Part shown: piece after piece, positions 1-9,590 of the stretch
How the letters are laid out: every line of letters starts with the position of its first letter
Numbering within the stretch: the first letter of the stretch is position 1
Origin: Takakia lepidozioides
Lineage: Eukaryota; Streptophyta; Takakiopsida; Takakiales; Takakiaceae
Reading direction: 5' to 3'
DNA: 64,000 nucleotides
NCBI GenBank assembly: GCA_030704615.1
Contig: CM060731.1
Location: 83,186,756 to 83,250,755, forward strand
The notes under the pieces: generated by a model
What the model was told of the DNA's origin: nothing
What the model saw: the letters and a program-made list of their open reading frames with translations, nothing else
Database searches by the model: none
Made by a program: the position numbers and the translations under genes

Positions 1-107
1 CTTCCCCTGCTCCTTTGTTACCCCACTGCCCTCCCCCGCATGCACACTCACCCCTTCCTCTCCATGGGACTTATTTTTCTTCTTCTTCTTTTCCTTCCCC
101 TTCCCCG

Positions 108-934
108 CTACTTCCTCTCTCTCCTTCTCCCTCTCCCTTCTCTCTCTCTCCTCGGTCGCCCTTCATTGATGGTAAAAGGGATCTCGGGAGATCGAGACCT
201 CTTCTTCTTACCATTGGTGTTCGGGTCCTTCATGAACACCACGTGCTCTCCCTCATTGGCAACCCCACTGGACTGCACCAATGAGGCCAGCCATGTTGCT
301 GCCTCCTGAAGACAAATAACCCCTCCAAATTCAAAAAAAGAAACAAACAACAAAGAAAATCATGCATGCAAAGGAAAGGATAAATCATGGAACAAGGTGC
401 AATAATTGTACCTTTGTAAGCTTGTCCGACTCGCCCTTGGTGTCACCCGATGTGGGAGGAGTCCCCGTTTCCGGATGTGCCCACTCTATCCCCTCCCGGA
501 GCGCCACTGGAAGTAGATGATGTGGAGCATAGCCGGCGGCGGCGCCCCGTAGTCCAGGCCCTTCTTTGCTGACTGCTCAGGCTCAGGGGGCGATGTCGCT
601 GATCGGCTAGGCTGCTCCAAAACGGCCCATACCTCCTCCTCTCCCCCCCCCCCCCCCCCCCCCCCCCCAAATGCGTATCAGGGTAGAAGCCCTCACCCGG
701 CTTGACTTCTTTGAGGCGCTTTGCTATCTTGGCCACTTCATTGGCCCTCCTCGTCTCCTCCTCCCTCATCGACAACAATGGGCTGGCAATGGAGGCTTTC
801 AAAGACCCTTGAACCTGACGTTGGGCCTTGGCAAGTGCAGCCTTTGCTGCGGAGGAAGGGGTCGCTATGGGGGTGACATCCAAAAGGTGCCCATATTGGG
901 CCCCCGAACGGGTGATGTGCTTGCCAAGGTACAT
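108..934 (-). pseudogene. Fragment of an uncharacterised two-exon gene
   Basis: The minus strand has an open stretch from the ATG at 934, beginning MYLGKHITRSGAQYGHLLD. An intron is visible: donor AAG|GTAC with GT at 411-410, and acceptor CTTCAG ending at 306. The frame that joins exon 1 to exon 2 (from 305 downwards) differs from the ATG frame; the switch falls near a long C/G run at 643-668, so the run has probably slipped. Exon 2 encodes a hydrophilic stretch (EAATWLASLVQSSG) and then an Arg/Glu-rich tail of low complexity. No domain is recognised. It could be a gag-like piece of a retroelement or a host gene fragment. Confidence 0.35.
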
Positions 935-976
935 TTCACCCGTCTTGGTGGGGCAACAAAGATAAAAGAAAAAGGT

Positions 977-1041
977 GGGGGGGGGGGGGGGGGGGGGAGT
1001 GACTAAGCACCACGGGCTCAGTCACTCCCCCCCCCCCCCCC
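977..1041. repeat. G-tract/C-tract inverted repeat
   Basis: About 21 G followed by AGTGACT (977-1004) is mirrored by AGTCACT followed by a C run (1020-1041), with a 15-base loop. The same G-run plus GTGACTgAGC end occurs beside LINE fragments near 4745 and 17180, so it probably marks the end of one repeat family. A pyrimidine-rich CT tract follows to about 1125. Confidence 0.6.
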
Positions 1042-1309
1042 GCCCATTTTTTTTTTTTTTGTTTCCTGATCTCTCCCTCTCTGTCCCTCTGTCCCTCTCC
1101 CTCTCTCTCTCTCCCTCCCTCTTTTTTTTGTTGTTCACAAAAGTAAACAAACCACAAGGGAGAGAGGGTGCAGAAAAAGTTAAAAGATTGTACTCATAAG
1201 ACGTTGTTTGCCGTAGCCTTGTGGCCATTGACCCCGCGCCCAGTTTGAGCGGAAACAAAAGGGACATAACTTGCCTTTGTCAGGGGCTGACGTTGGTAGT
1301 AAGACTTAC

Positions 1310-1909
1310 CTTCATATATAGAATTAATCTGGGTTTTCCAGATATCCTCTAGAAATCCCTTCACACAAGCATCAAACTGCTGTGTGTGATTTGCCCAATA
1401 ACTAGGCCTCAGGAGGGCCTAGGCTTTTGGCTCAGCCTTGAGACTTTCAAAGTTGGTAAACAGAGGTACAGGCACAATTCCCTTGATAGATTTGAAGAGA
1501 GCATCTCTTTGGTGAGAGAACCCCGGACAGTGTATCAGAAAATGAGTACTGTCTTCAGATTGCCCACACAACGGGCAATTGCACTCTCCCTTTCCTCTCT
1601 ACTTCTGTTTGCTGTTCAAAGGTAGGCTTCCTACCCTGAGTTTAAATTTCAGTCTAGTGCCAAGAGTGGGTAGACCCTTGAGGTCATCCAAGATGTCCTC
1701 CCCCATGTCACTGACTGGAAACAAGTTCAGGGAAGTTTTCTGCCTAACTTCATTGTCATCAGACAATCTCATGGCAACAGACATGGGTTTGGACACTACA
1801 GCCTCTAAGTCAGATTTATCAACCCATATTGCAGATCCGTACTCCAAGGCAGGTCTAATAATGCGACAAAGCATGGTTGTCTTGACCTCAGAGTTGACCC
1901 CTCTGCAGA
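1310..1909 (-). pseudogene. LINE reverse transcriptase C-terminal fragment (zf-RVT)
   Basis: The minus strand encodes the end of a non-LTR reverse transcriptase: a thumb-like MLCRIIRPALEYGSAIW, then MRLSDDNEVRQKTSLNLFP, then the zinc-binding motif CPLCGQSED..HFLIHC (C-x2-C...H-x4-C) typical of plant LINE polyproteins. Two in-frame TAG codons (1599-1601 and 1419-1421) stand where the plus-strand copy at 3976-4651 has CAG (Gln). Coding ends at AAG|GTAAGT (GT at 1309-1308), a perfect splice-donor sequence. Upstream RT domains and an endonuclease are absent. Non-functional fragment. Confidence 0.75.
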
Positions 1910-1974
1910 AAAAGTTAAAAAGAGAGAGGGAAGATATTCATGTCATGTCAAGACATGGACAAGACCCATAAGGG

Positions 1975-3540
1975 TCATTGTCAATTAAAGACATAAACAG
2001 CCCTGGATAGGGCACTATCTCACATTTCCAGTCTTGTCAAATCATCCCAAAAGACACCACCCAATCATCCAAGACAAAACAGGGTGGGAGGGCGGGGTTT
2101 GTTCTTGTGTGGGACAAGATAAGATATTGTTGTCCCTGTGCATGCTGCAAGGCCTCTTGGTTCAGCCTGTACATATACCAGCAGCTTACCAATTCAGCCA
2201 TTAATTATGGCAGGTCATGCATCAGCCAAGGCATAAGGACCAGCCTGCATTTTGTCAGAATCTCAGTATCCCACCAAGCAGTCCAACTTGATCCAGATGA
2301 AGTAGATTCCATATCATTTGTATTCACCCCGAGACATGTGATCATGCAAGGTATCAAGGGAATGTGAATGCAGCCTGTCAGATTGCAGGTTCAAGACTTG
2401 TACCAACAAACAGCATGAACAGCCGAGATCTAGCCTCTTTTGTATAAAAAAACAGATGGCAGGTCATAGGCCTGATGTCATGACAGATCCAAAACAGTAG
2501 GTAGGATTCCATTGTAGCTTACCATCCTCATCCTTTAGGAGTTCCATGCTAAGACATGCAAAGAACACCTTACTACGATCCAGTACACATCAGAAGTAGG
2601 CCTGACAAGGAGCAGGGCAGTACCCTACCAGGCTGCCGCCTTAAACTTCAAGGCCATCAGATCCATAGTTACCCAAAACCACCAAAAACATACCACCAAA
2701 AACCAGATCCTCTTTGGCCAAAATAACTTACAACCTAGCTTAGTAATCCACAGGTTGTGCTGTCAAAGATTAAAAGGTAGGGTATGGTTTGTATGCGAGC
2801 CTCAGGAAACAAGCCCTTCAGGCCGAGCTGCGCATCGGCGGCAAAACGACAAAGGCCAGAACGCAGGCTGGAGCATATCAAGTCAAGGGCAGTTGGGTTG
2901 AAATCGGGGCTGCAGCCAGCAGCCACCTCACAGCGCGCACAACCCTAGGTCTCCTCAGCCCATATCCCAATCTGCATGCTCAAGAAATTTCAAAGTAGGT
3001 GAGGATCCTCACCTGGTCCCATCACAAGCCCCCACAAAAACCAACAGGTTAGTGAGGTCATTGTGGAACCCCAGGTGAATCACAGACCCTCACACTTGTC
3101 ATCGATGTCAACTAAGAAACTCAAAAGCAAGAGAAAAAGATAAGAACATGAGAATCCCTAAACTCCAAAGGCACCTTAAGCGATTGGGGAAGAGGGTTAT
3201 GCGCCATCACCACCCGCAGCAAGCCGCCTCCACAAAGCACATAAGCAATGAAGCAAAGCAGGCACAATCGCAAGGCACTAGAAAGGAGGGAGAGAACTTC
3301 TCATCATAAGCATCCTTGCTAAGCACAGAAAAAACCAGAGGAGGGAAGATGCCACTGCTTTCATAGCGGTGTTTCCCGCTGCAAGAGAGACAAGGCGCCG
3401 CCTTCGCGCCCCCCCAGGCGCTCGTCCAGCAGGGTACGACACCACAAACGGGGCAGCCACCGAAGTACGCCCGCCATAACACTCTCCTCGCGAGCTCAGA
3501 AGCACATCGCGTGCTTCTGACAGCGGGAGAGACGACATAG
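1975..3540. other. Intergenic stretch, no gene recognised
   Basis: Short open frames occur on both strands, but none has a recognisable motif, splice structure or similarity to other parts of the window. The first 60 bases resemble, in inverted orientation, the flank of the LINE copy near 19570, so some of this may be LINE-associated. From about 3340 to 3540 the sequence turns GC-rich. I see no promoter or RNA gene. Confidence 0.4.
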
Positions 3541-3850
3541 GGTTGTCCCCCGATTACTCATCCGTGGATGAAAAACAGTAGGACGAATCCATATACCCTG
3601 ACGGATTTCATCCGTAGCAAGGTTAAAAATAGGTTTTGGGGTAGGGGTTAGGGTTTCCACCGTAATTAATCATAATTAGGGGTTAATAAAGATCAATTCC
3701 AGGTCATAATCACATCATCCATAGACAGATCACTTGTGTCAGGATGAAAATGTAGGGAATATCATCCGTGGCAGCGCCTTACCTCCATCTAGGTAGTTCT
3801 ATCATTCCTTACCAGACCATCCCGTATGGATGAAAAAGCCTCATAGAGGA
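3541..3850. repeat. Stretch with repeated CATCCG/GGATGAAA palindromic words
   Basis: Words such as CATCCGTGGATGAAAAAC, TTTCATCCGT and GTATGGATGAAAAA recur at irregular intervals in both orientations. The same vocabulary returns at 17480-17760. No coding potential is seen. The parallel with the GGCGCC-cored palindromes elsewhere in the window is discussed in the findings. Confidence 0.5.
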
Positions 3851-3975
3851 TGAGAAAACAAAAAATCCACACTGATAGCAAACTGCCAATTCCCAGTACA
3901 GAGGGAGACAGAGGGAGAGAGGGGGCAACAATGAAAAAAAATGGGTTTGGGGGGGGGGAGGTCAGATGGTGGGAT

Positions 3976-4651
3976 CAGCTGCAGCATATGTCCAACACCA
4001 GATATCCTAAGTTAATCAACTCCATATCTTGGAAACAGGACCGCCCACCGACCTGTCAAACAGGCTAAGTCTTGGCAGAAGACAGTAGAAAAGATTCTCA
4101 AGGACCTGGACCTGGAACCGCAAGTCTTCACCCTGCTGGATAAATCTGACTTAGAGGCTGTAGTGTCCAAAGCCATGCCTGTTGCCATGAGATTGTCTGA
4201 TGAAAATGAAGTTAGGCAAAAAACTTCCCTGAATTTGTTTCCAGTCAGTGACATGGGGGAGGACATCTTGGATGACCTCAAGGGTCTACCCACTCTCGGC
4301 AGTAGACTGAAATTTAAACTCAGGGCGGGAAGCCTACCTTTGAACAACAAACAGAAGCAGAGAGGAAAGGGAGAGTGCAATTGCCCGTTGTGTGGGCAAT
4401 CTGAAGACAATACTCATTTTCTGATACACTGTCCGGGGTTCTCTCACCAAAGAGACGCTCTCTTCAAATCTATCAAGGGAATTGTGCATGTACCTCTGTT
4501 TACTAACTTTGAAAAAGTCGAGGCTGAGCCAAAAGCCCAGCCCCTTCTGAGGCCTAGTTTTTGGGCAACTCACACACAGAAGATTGATGCTTGTGTGAAG
4601 GGATTTGTAGAGGATATCTGGAAAACCCGGATTAATTCTATATGTAAAGGT
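3976..4651 (+). pseudogene. LINE reverse transcriptase C-terminal fragment (zf-RVT), copy 2
   Basis: This plus-strand copy of the LINE fragment is open from 4163 for 198 codons, with CPLCGQSEDNTHFLIHCPGF at about residues 75-95. Further 5' the reading continues in frame back to about 4057, where a 7-base insertion relative to the copy at 19711 shifts the frame. It ends at GGTAAGTCTTAC, as the other copies do. Downstream (4690-4760) lie the GAGAGGGGGCAACAAAG and G-tract sequences shared with other copies. No catalytic RT palm is present, so it is a 5'-truncated insertion. Confidence 0.75.
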
Positions 4652-4771
4652 AAGTCTTACTACCAACATCAGCCCCTGACAGAAGTAGGATCTGTCCCTT
4701 TTGTTTCCCCAAGAGAGGGGGCAACAAAGAAAAATAGAGAATGTGGGGGGGGGGAGTGACTGAGCATGCAA

Positions 4772-5229
4772 CATATGTCCAACACCATATATCTTAAGTT
4801 AATCGACTCTATATCTTGGAAACATGACCGCCCACCGACCTGTCAAACAGGCTAAGTCCTAGTAGAAGACAGTAGAAGAGATTCTCAAGGACCTGGACCT
4901 GGAACCGCAAGTCTTCACCCTGCTGGATAAATCTGACTTAGAGGTTGTAGTGTCCAACCATGTCTATGGGCAACCTGAAGACATTATTCATTTTATGATA
5001 CATTGTCCGGGGTTCTTTCACCAAAGAGACGCTCTCTTCAAATCTATCAAGGGAATTGTGCATGTACCTCTGTTTACTAACTTTGAAAAAGTCGAGGCTG
5101 AGCCAAAAGCCCAACCCCTTCTGAGGCCTAGTTTTTGGGCAACTCACACACAACAGATTGATGCTTGTGTGAAGGGATTTGTAGAGGATATATGGAAAAC
5201 CCGGATTAATTCTATATGTGAAGGTAAGT
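4772..5229 (+). pseudogene. Tandem second LINE fragment, split by gypsy-MT
   Basis: This segment repeats 3976-4651 in tandem. It shares the 7-base insertion but has an internal deletion of roughly 230 bases at about 4960, which removes the first Cys pair of the zinc motif. It is interrupted at 5233/5234 by gypsy-MT and resumes at 17075 with CTTACTACCAA, the continuation seen intact at 4656-4667. The four bases CTTA (5230-5233) are repeated at 17075-17078 as the target-site duplication. The shared insertion shows the two units arose by local duplication. Confidence 0.75.
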
Positions 5230-5233
5230 CTTA

Positions 5234-5590
5234 TGTCAAGTTAAATAAGCACAGTGTGAAAACAGCTAGAATAAAACTAGTTATTTGTATTTAACACTTG
5301 GATTTAGGTCAAGTGTTAAATCAGGTGTCAAGTTTAGTTTGACACCTGGTCTGTCTTATCTTCACGAGAGCGGCAGTCGCGCGGCTCATCTCTCTCGAGT
5401 TGAGCCTGCGCGACCGAGCTCCTGCATTGTTGAGGACTGAGTGTGCTTATGATGGGAGTGTAGGTTGTTGTGGGGTGGAGTCCCCATAGCTTGGGGTGCC
5501 CCTGGCTCGACTTCTATTTTAAAGAGTGATCTTGAGGGATTGCATATTTCTTGTGTTGAGAGTGTGTGTCCTTTACAAGTTTGTTTATCA
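5234..5590 (+). repeat. gypsy-MT terminal repeat, block A1 (5')
   Basis: This block begins TGTCAAGTTAAATAAGC and ends TTGTTTATCA. It aligns to 16639-16988 over its whole length, by eye about 95% identical. The 3' copy continues into block B and this one does not; here the putative primer-binding site follows at once. It contains the 17-mer GCTCATCTCTCTCGAGT at 5384-5400, which is complementary to the sequence just after the block. Confidence 0.85.
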
Positions 5591-5606
5591 CTCGAGAGAG
5601 ATGAGC
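5590..5606 (+). promoter_or_regulatory. Candidate self-priming primer-binding site
   Basis: ACTCGAGAGAGATGAGC sits where a retrotransposon primer-binding site should be, directly after the 5' terminal repeat. It is a perfect 17-nt reverse complement of 5384-5400 inside that repeat. I see no match to the usual plant initiator-tRNA site (TGGTATCAGAGC). Complementarity between the start of the transcript and the primer-binding site is the hallmark of self-primed elements such as Tf1. The function is inferred from position and pairing. Confidence 0.6.
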
Positions 5607-7686
5607 TCTTACCTGTGAGTGCAAGGTAGGAGTTGAGGGTTAGCACTTGTATGATTACCTGTGTGAGAGTAGTGCTTAGTTTAAGAAGCTTTAAAATATA
5701 TATATATATATATATATGCAGGTTTCGATCAGCGTTGGTTCTGGCATAAGGCCGCCGGGCAGGACGGAGCTACACTGCATGGAAGCAGCCTTCGTTTTGG
5801 TCAGTGAGGAGATATCATGGTGGAGCAGCAGGATGATGCGCAAATGTAAGGAAAACTGTGTCTGTTGGTAGCTGCTGACAACCGCAACTCTGTCCCTGGA
5901 CTTCTTCTCCGGAGGTGGAAGCCTGTGTGCAGCGTGCATGCAAGAGTGTGGTTGTGACAGGGGAACAAGCGCTTGCGGTTGCATTACTACTGCAAGTTGG
6001 GCACTCGGTGCGTCGCTATAACTGCAATTGTACAGGAGCACTGTGAGAGGCAGATTGTTCTGCAGCCTTGCTATACCTGGTCAGTCCAATGGTGACACAT
6101 CCATACCTTGTTAAAGCAATATGGACAGTTGTCGATGAGGACGGCTCTATGAAGGACACTGCGAGCTAAGAAGGGCTCGGGTACAAAAGCACACACTGGA
6201 GCGTTTAAGCAAGTTAGGGCGGGAAAAAGAAAAACAGGCCCAAATAGCCAAGCACATGAAGTAGTGAATGTTGATGGAAGAAACCTGTGACACTCCCATT
6301 TTGCTGGAGGAGATCGTTGATTAATTGATGTCCCCGGAGCTTCAGGTGCAGGCCCTACAATCGCTGGCTAACAAGACTGATTTACAAGCAAAACCTGCAG
6401 GGCAATCTGCCGAGAGCCTCATCTGCTTCTCGGAGGGGTTTCCGTAAATGCCCAGCTTGTGCCCTGCCTGGGCAATAGGGGGAATCCCGCCTTCAGAACT
6501 TGGCTTTGGTGTACCAGAGAACTCTGCAACCTTTGGCGTTCCTTCTTTCCCAGGCCCTTGTGCCGACCTTCTCCAATGTGTCCTTGTCTCTCTCACCATC
6601 TGCTGCCTCGGAAAGCTCGCAGTGGAGACCTGCTTGCGGGCTGTTTTCTGGATTTAGAGTGGGTTTGAAGTATAGAAAAGAACTTGGAGATTACAGTGGG
6701 CAGGTCGCAGCCGGTGCGTCCTTGACGTGGAAGGCCACAACGGAGAGGAATGTGGTAGCCAGGGCTGCTGGAGATGCCCCAGAGTCAGAGGTCGAGATTG
6801 TTCCTGAGGTCACCATCCCAGCCATAGTTTCCCTCAAGTCAAAAGCATAATTGTTAAAGAAGAAGGCTAAACGATTGGAGCTTCGAAGGAAGAGGCTGGT
6901 GCGCAAGCGCAAGTTAAGGAAGAAAGGCCAATGGCCTCCTTCCAAAATGGCCAAAATCAAGAATGTATAGGGCCTCAGGAGGGTTCAAGGATAAGAAGAA
7001 AAGAAAGTTATCACGTCTGCGGGAGGTCCAACAGGTCCAAGGAGCACACGTACAACACCACAGTAGAACCACAGACATCAAAAAAAAAAGCAGCTCAATT
7101 CTCAAACTTCACACACAACAGGTGTCGCAATCAACGGCCAAGCTCTTGTATGCTCTGCTCTGCTCCTGTTGTGCTGAATGTTGGTGAAGTGAAGCTGTGG
7201 TTCCGATGTGGCAGATGTGTTGTGCAAGTCCAGCAACCATCCACGAATCGTTCGATTGCAGGCCGCCTGTCCATAAGCCATGAGGGTGTTGCGCAGTGCA
7301 TCTCTTGATCTGCTCTTGAAATCGCCCCTACCTGGACGAACTACCTGGACGTGTTGGGAACTCGTAGGTGACTTGGGAGCAGTTATAATGACAAAAGCGT
7401 TTTGGTGTTAAAAAAAAAAAAAACAAAGCCTTTTTGATCTAATTTAAATGTTTAAAGAGCCTGGTTGGTCATATCTTTGTCAAATGAGCTCCGTTTGACT
7501 CAGTTTTTGAGGGGATAGCTGCAGAAAGGGGAAATCTACCTATCTAGACCTGGTTTCTGTTTTTGGGACTCTGCTAAAAATCTATGGAATTTTTAGAGTG
7601 TGAGTGTGCCATGAAAGATCCACAATCCTGTCTCTAGAACCTGTGCTGGTCTATATTAGAGACAAATCTGTGGATGTACTCCTTGT
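5607..7686 (+). other. gypsy-MT leader, mostly non-coding
   Basis: A 2.1-kb leader lies between the primer-binding site and the first long open frame. It holds a short (TA)n tract (about 5695-5717) and several broken frames. One at 6500-6850 runs on, after a stop, into a very basic stretch (Lys/Arg-rich, about 6850-6960) that could be a decayed N-terminal gag or nuclear-localisation segment. Nothing here matches a family I know. Confidence 0.4.
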
Positions 7687-8436
7687 ATGGCTGGGGGAAA
7701 TGAGGACGTCGTTGAAGGGCAGGTCTCTTCTCTTAGCCTGTGTACCAAAGGGGACAAGATTTATGTTTCCCAAGGAACTCAGACTGATTTGAGTGGAGAA
7801 CAGTTGGACGAGTTGATTGCATATTGGGAGTCAGGCATTAGCAGTAGACAACAGACTGCTGTAGTTGGCATTGAGGGCCTCAATATCGCCTTGGACAGTC
7901 AGAACTCTGTTGGAGCCAGCAGTTCTGCAGCTGTAGGTGAAATACCAAAGTGGGTGGAAGCTAGGCTTGGAACACAGCCAAAGACAGCCCCGGGGACCAA
8001 GGTGTTCAGCCACAAGGCCGTGGTGTACTGGAGCAGAGGAGCAGGAGCTACACAAGTTTGTGCAATCAGACATGGTTGCAGCCGGATACGCTCTGCACAG
8101 GGCAACCACGAGCGGGGGTTCATCAGCAATGACATGTTTGTTGTGCGTGAAGGAGATGCAGTCATTCGCAATGAGGACACCCGCAACCGTCTCAAAGCTT
8201 TCGAGTTGAGAGACTATCAGACCCTACCTTTGTTTTCTTTAGTGTTCAGTGAGCGGGAGATAGGGGAGTATTGCTTTGTCTCTACCTGGCAGAAAGAGGA
8301 GGAGGGTTGGTTAGAGCGAGCTACTGTAGCTTGGGACAAGGTTAGTGGCAGGTTTCTGGACATAGATATACCTCCTACACCTTACCATCATGCAGAGCGA
8401 GGCACTTTGAGAGAAGTCTGGAAGTTGATAGCATAG
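7687..8436 (+). CDS. ORF-X, uncharacterised 249-residue protein of gypsy-MT
   Basis: This is an uninterrupted frame in an element whose other frames are all broken, which suggests either recent selection or luck. The protein is acidic and soluble, with no membrane segment or zinc motif. Its C-terminal half (about residues 95-240) looks like a compact alpha/beta domain with aromatic-rich strands (YCFVSTWQKEEEGWLERATV). The ATG at 7687 follows a stop-containing stretch, so this start is plausible. It lies about 520 bases before gag. It could be an accessory protein specific to this lineage; no function can be assigned. Confidence 0.55.
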   Translation: MAGGNEDVVEGQVSSLSLCTKGDKIYVSQGTQTDLSGEQLDELIAYWESGISSRQQTAVVGIEGLNIALDSQNSVGASSSAAVGEIPKWVEARLGTQPKTAPGTKVFSHKAVVYWSRGAGATQVCAIRHGCSRIRSAQGNHERGFISNDMFVVREGDAVIRNEDTRNRLKAFELRDYQTLPLFSLVFSEREIGEYCFVSTWQKEEEGWLERATVAWDKVSGRFLDIDIPPTPYHHAERGTLREVWKLIA

Positions 8437-8954
8437 ATCAGGGTTAGATCTTGCTTGGGCGGGCTTCTATTCTTCCCCTCCATCTCTGTACTATTTTCAT
8501 TACCTTGTACTTGTAGTTGCCAAAGCCTCTCTTGGTGGAGGCCAGTCAGTCCGGGGTTTTGGGCTGGGATATTCTGCAGGATCAGCGTTGCTGCTGGATT
8601 TTGGTGTGGGGTGTTGATGTTTTGATTTCTTGTGTTTGGATCCCCCCCAACACCTGCATGCTTGACTGTGCGCCATGTTGGTTTTGTGTGGGCGCTTGCT
8701 TTCATAGGGATTAGGCCGGATTTGATCACCGGTCAATCCTAGAGTATGCTGTCGGTGGTGAGGCTGGAGTGATGACCAGCAAGACCACCAGTGTTTCTTC
8801 TATGGTGAGGCTGGGTTGATGACCAGCCAACCATAGGAGTTCTTGCGGTGGATGCAGGTGCAGGTGCCCTGAGCCATTGGGATATGACCCTTAGACTGCA
8901 ACAGGTGCCCACCCGTGTCACTATTAGATTAGTACTAGAGCCTTATAGTGTCAC
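8437..8954 (+). other. Spacer between ORF-X and gag
   Basis: No long frame is seen. Two near-copies of a segment reading GGTGAGGCTGG(A/G)(G/T)TGATGACCAGC (about 8757-8777 and 8803-8823) give a short direct repeat with hairpin potential just before gag. Translation of gag may use an internal start; no intron was found. Confidence 0.35.
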
Positions 8955-9590
8955 GTGGAGGAGGTGCACATTGTGAGTGTCATTACGGAGTTACCCAAGG
9001 GTTTTGAGGGGAGTACGGCTACAAGCAGTGACAGTGAGAGTGGGTTCACAAGACGAGGTATTCGGTTCAGACCACCTTCACCGCCACCTTCAACTATTGT
9101 AGCGTCAGACACAGACTCGGAGGCTTCATCAACAGGTGTGCACTTTCATTCGCCATTGTTGTGGGACGACATGGAGGAGATGTATGGAGCTACCAAGGGG
9201 CCTCGTAGGTACTCTGGAGCTGTGGGCACAATCGAGTTGGATGACTTTATCCAGGAGTTCGACAGCTGGTGTGATTTGCAGCAGATGCGCAATCCACAGC
9301 TATTCACCCCATTCATGGCGTGGAAGGGACTGTTCCAGCATTTGGAAGGCCCGCCTATGGACGATTACCACGAGTTCAGGCGAGGACATGAAGCAGAGAT
9401 TGAGGAGTGGAGGATGTATTGGTCACCTGACTACGTCTCCATTACTCGAGGCACGACGCGACCAGTAGCTGCATCAGTACCAATAGCTCCCACTGCCAGC
9501 ACTAGTAGTGGAGCAAGTAGTGCTGGTACTTCTGAAGGTGGTACCAGTTCAAAAAGTGCTTCTCCTGCCACGACTACAACACATTGCCAA
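8955..9590 (+). pseudogene. gypsy-MT gag, N-terminal part
   Basis: The frame opens with ATG at 8955 and encodes an acidic, Ser/Thr/Pro-rich N-terminus. A region with LDDFIQEFDSWCDLQQ, probably the beginning of a capsid fold, follows, then a Ser/Thr/Ala linker. The capsid core FFQELRRNYQG continues in another frame (9584 onwards), so a frameshift lies at about 9550-9590. The apparent extension of this frame to 9725 is a shadow of the real downstream frame. Confidence 0.7.

Noticed and set aside
40-310. Short plus-strand frames at the left edge
   Set aside because: They are pyrimidine-rich low-complexity frames antisense to exon 2 of the minus-strand fragment.
1386-1625. 79-codon plus-strand frame, and similar frames antisense to every LINE copy (4334-4774, 4938-5153)
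   Set aside because: They are exact antisense shadows of the zf-RVT coding sequence.
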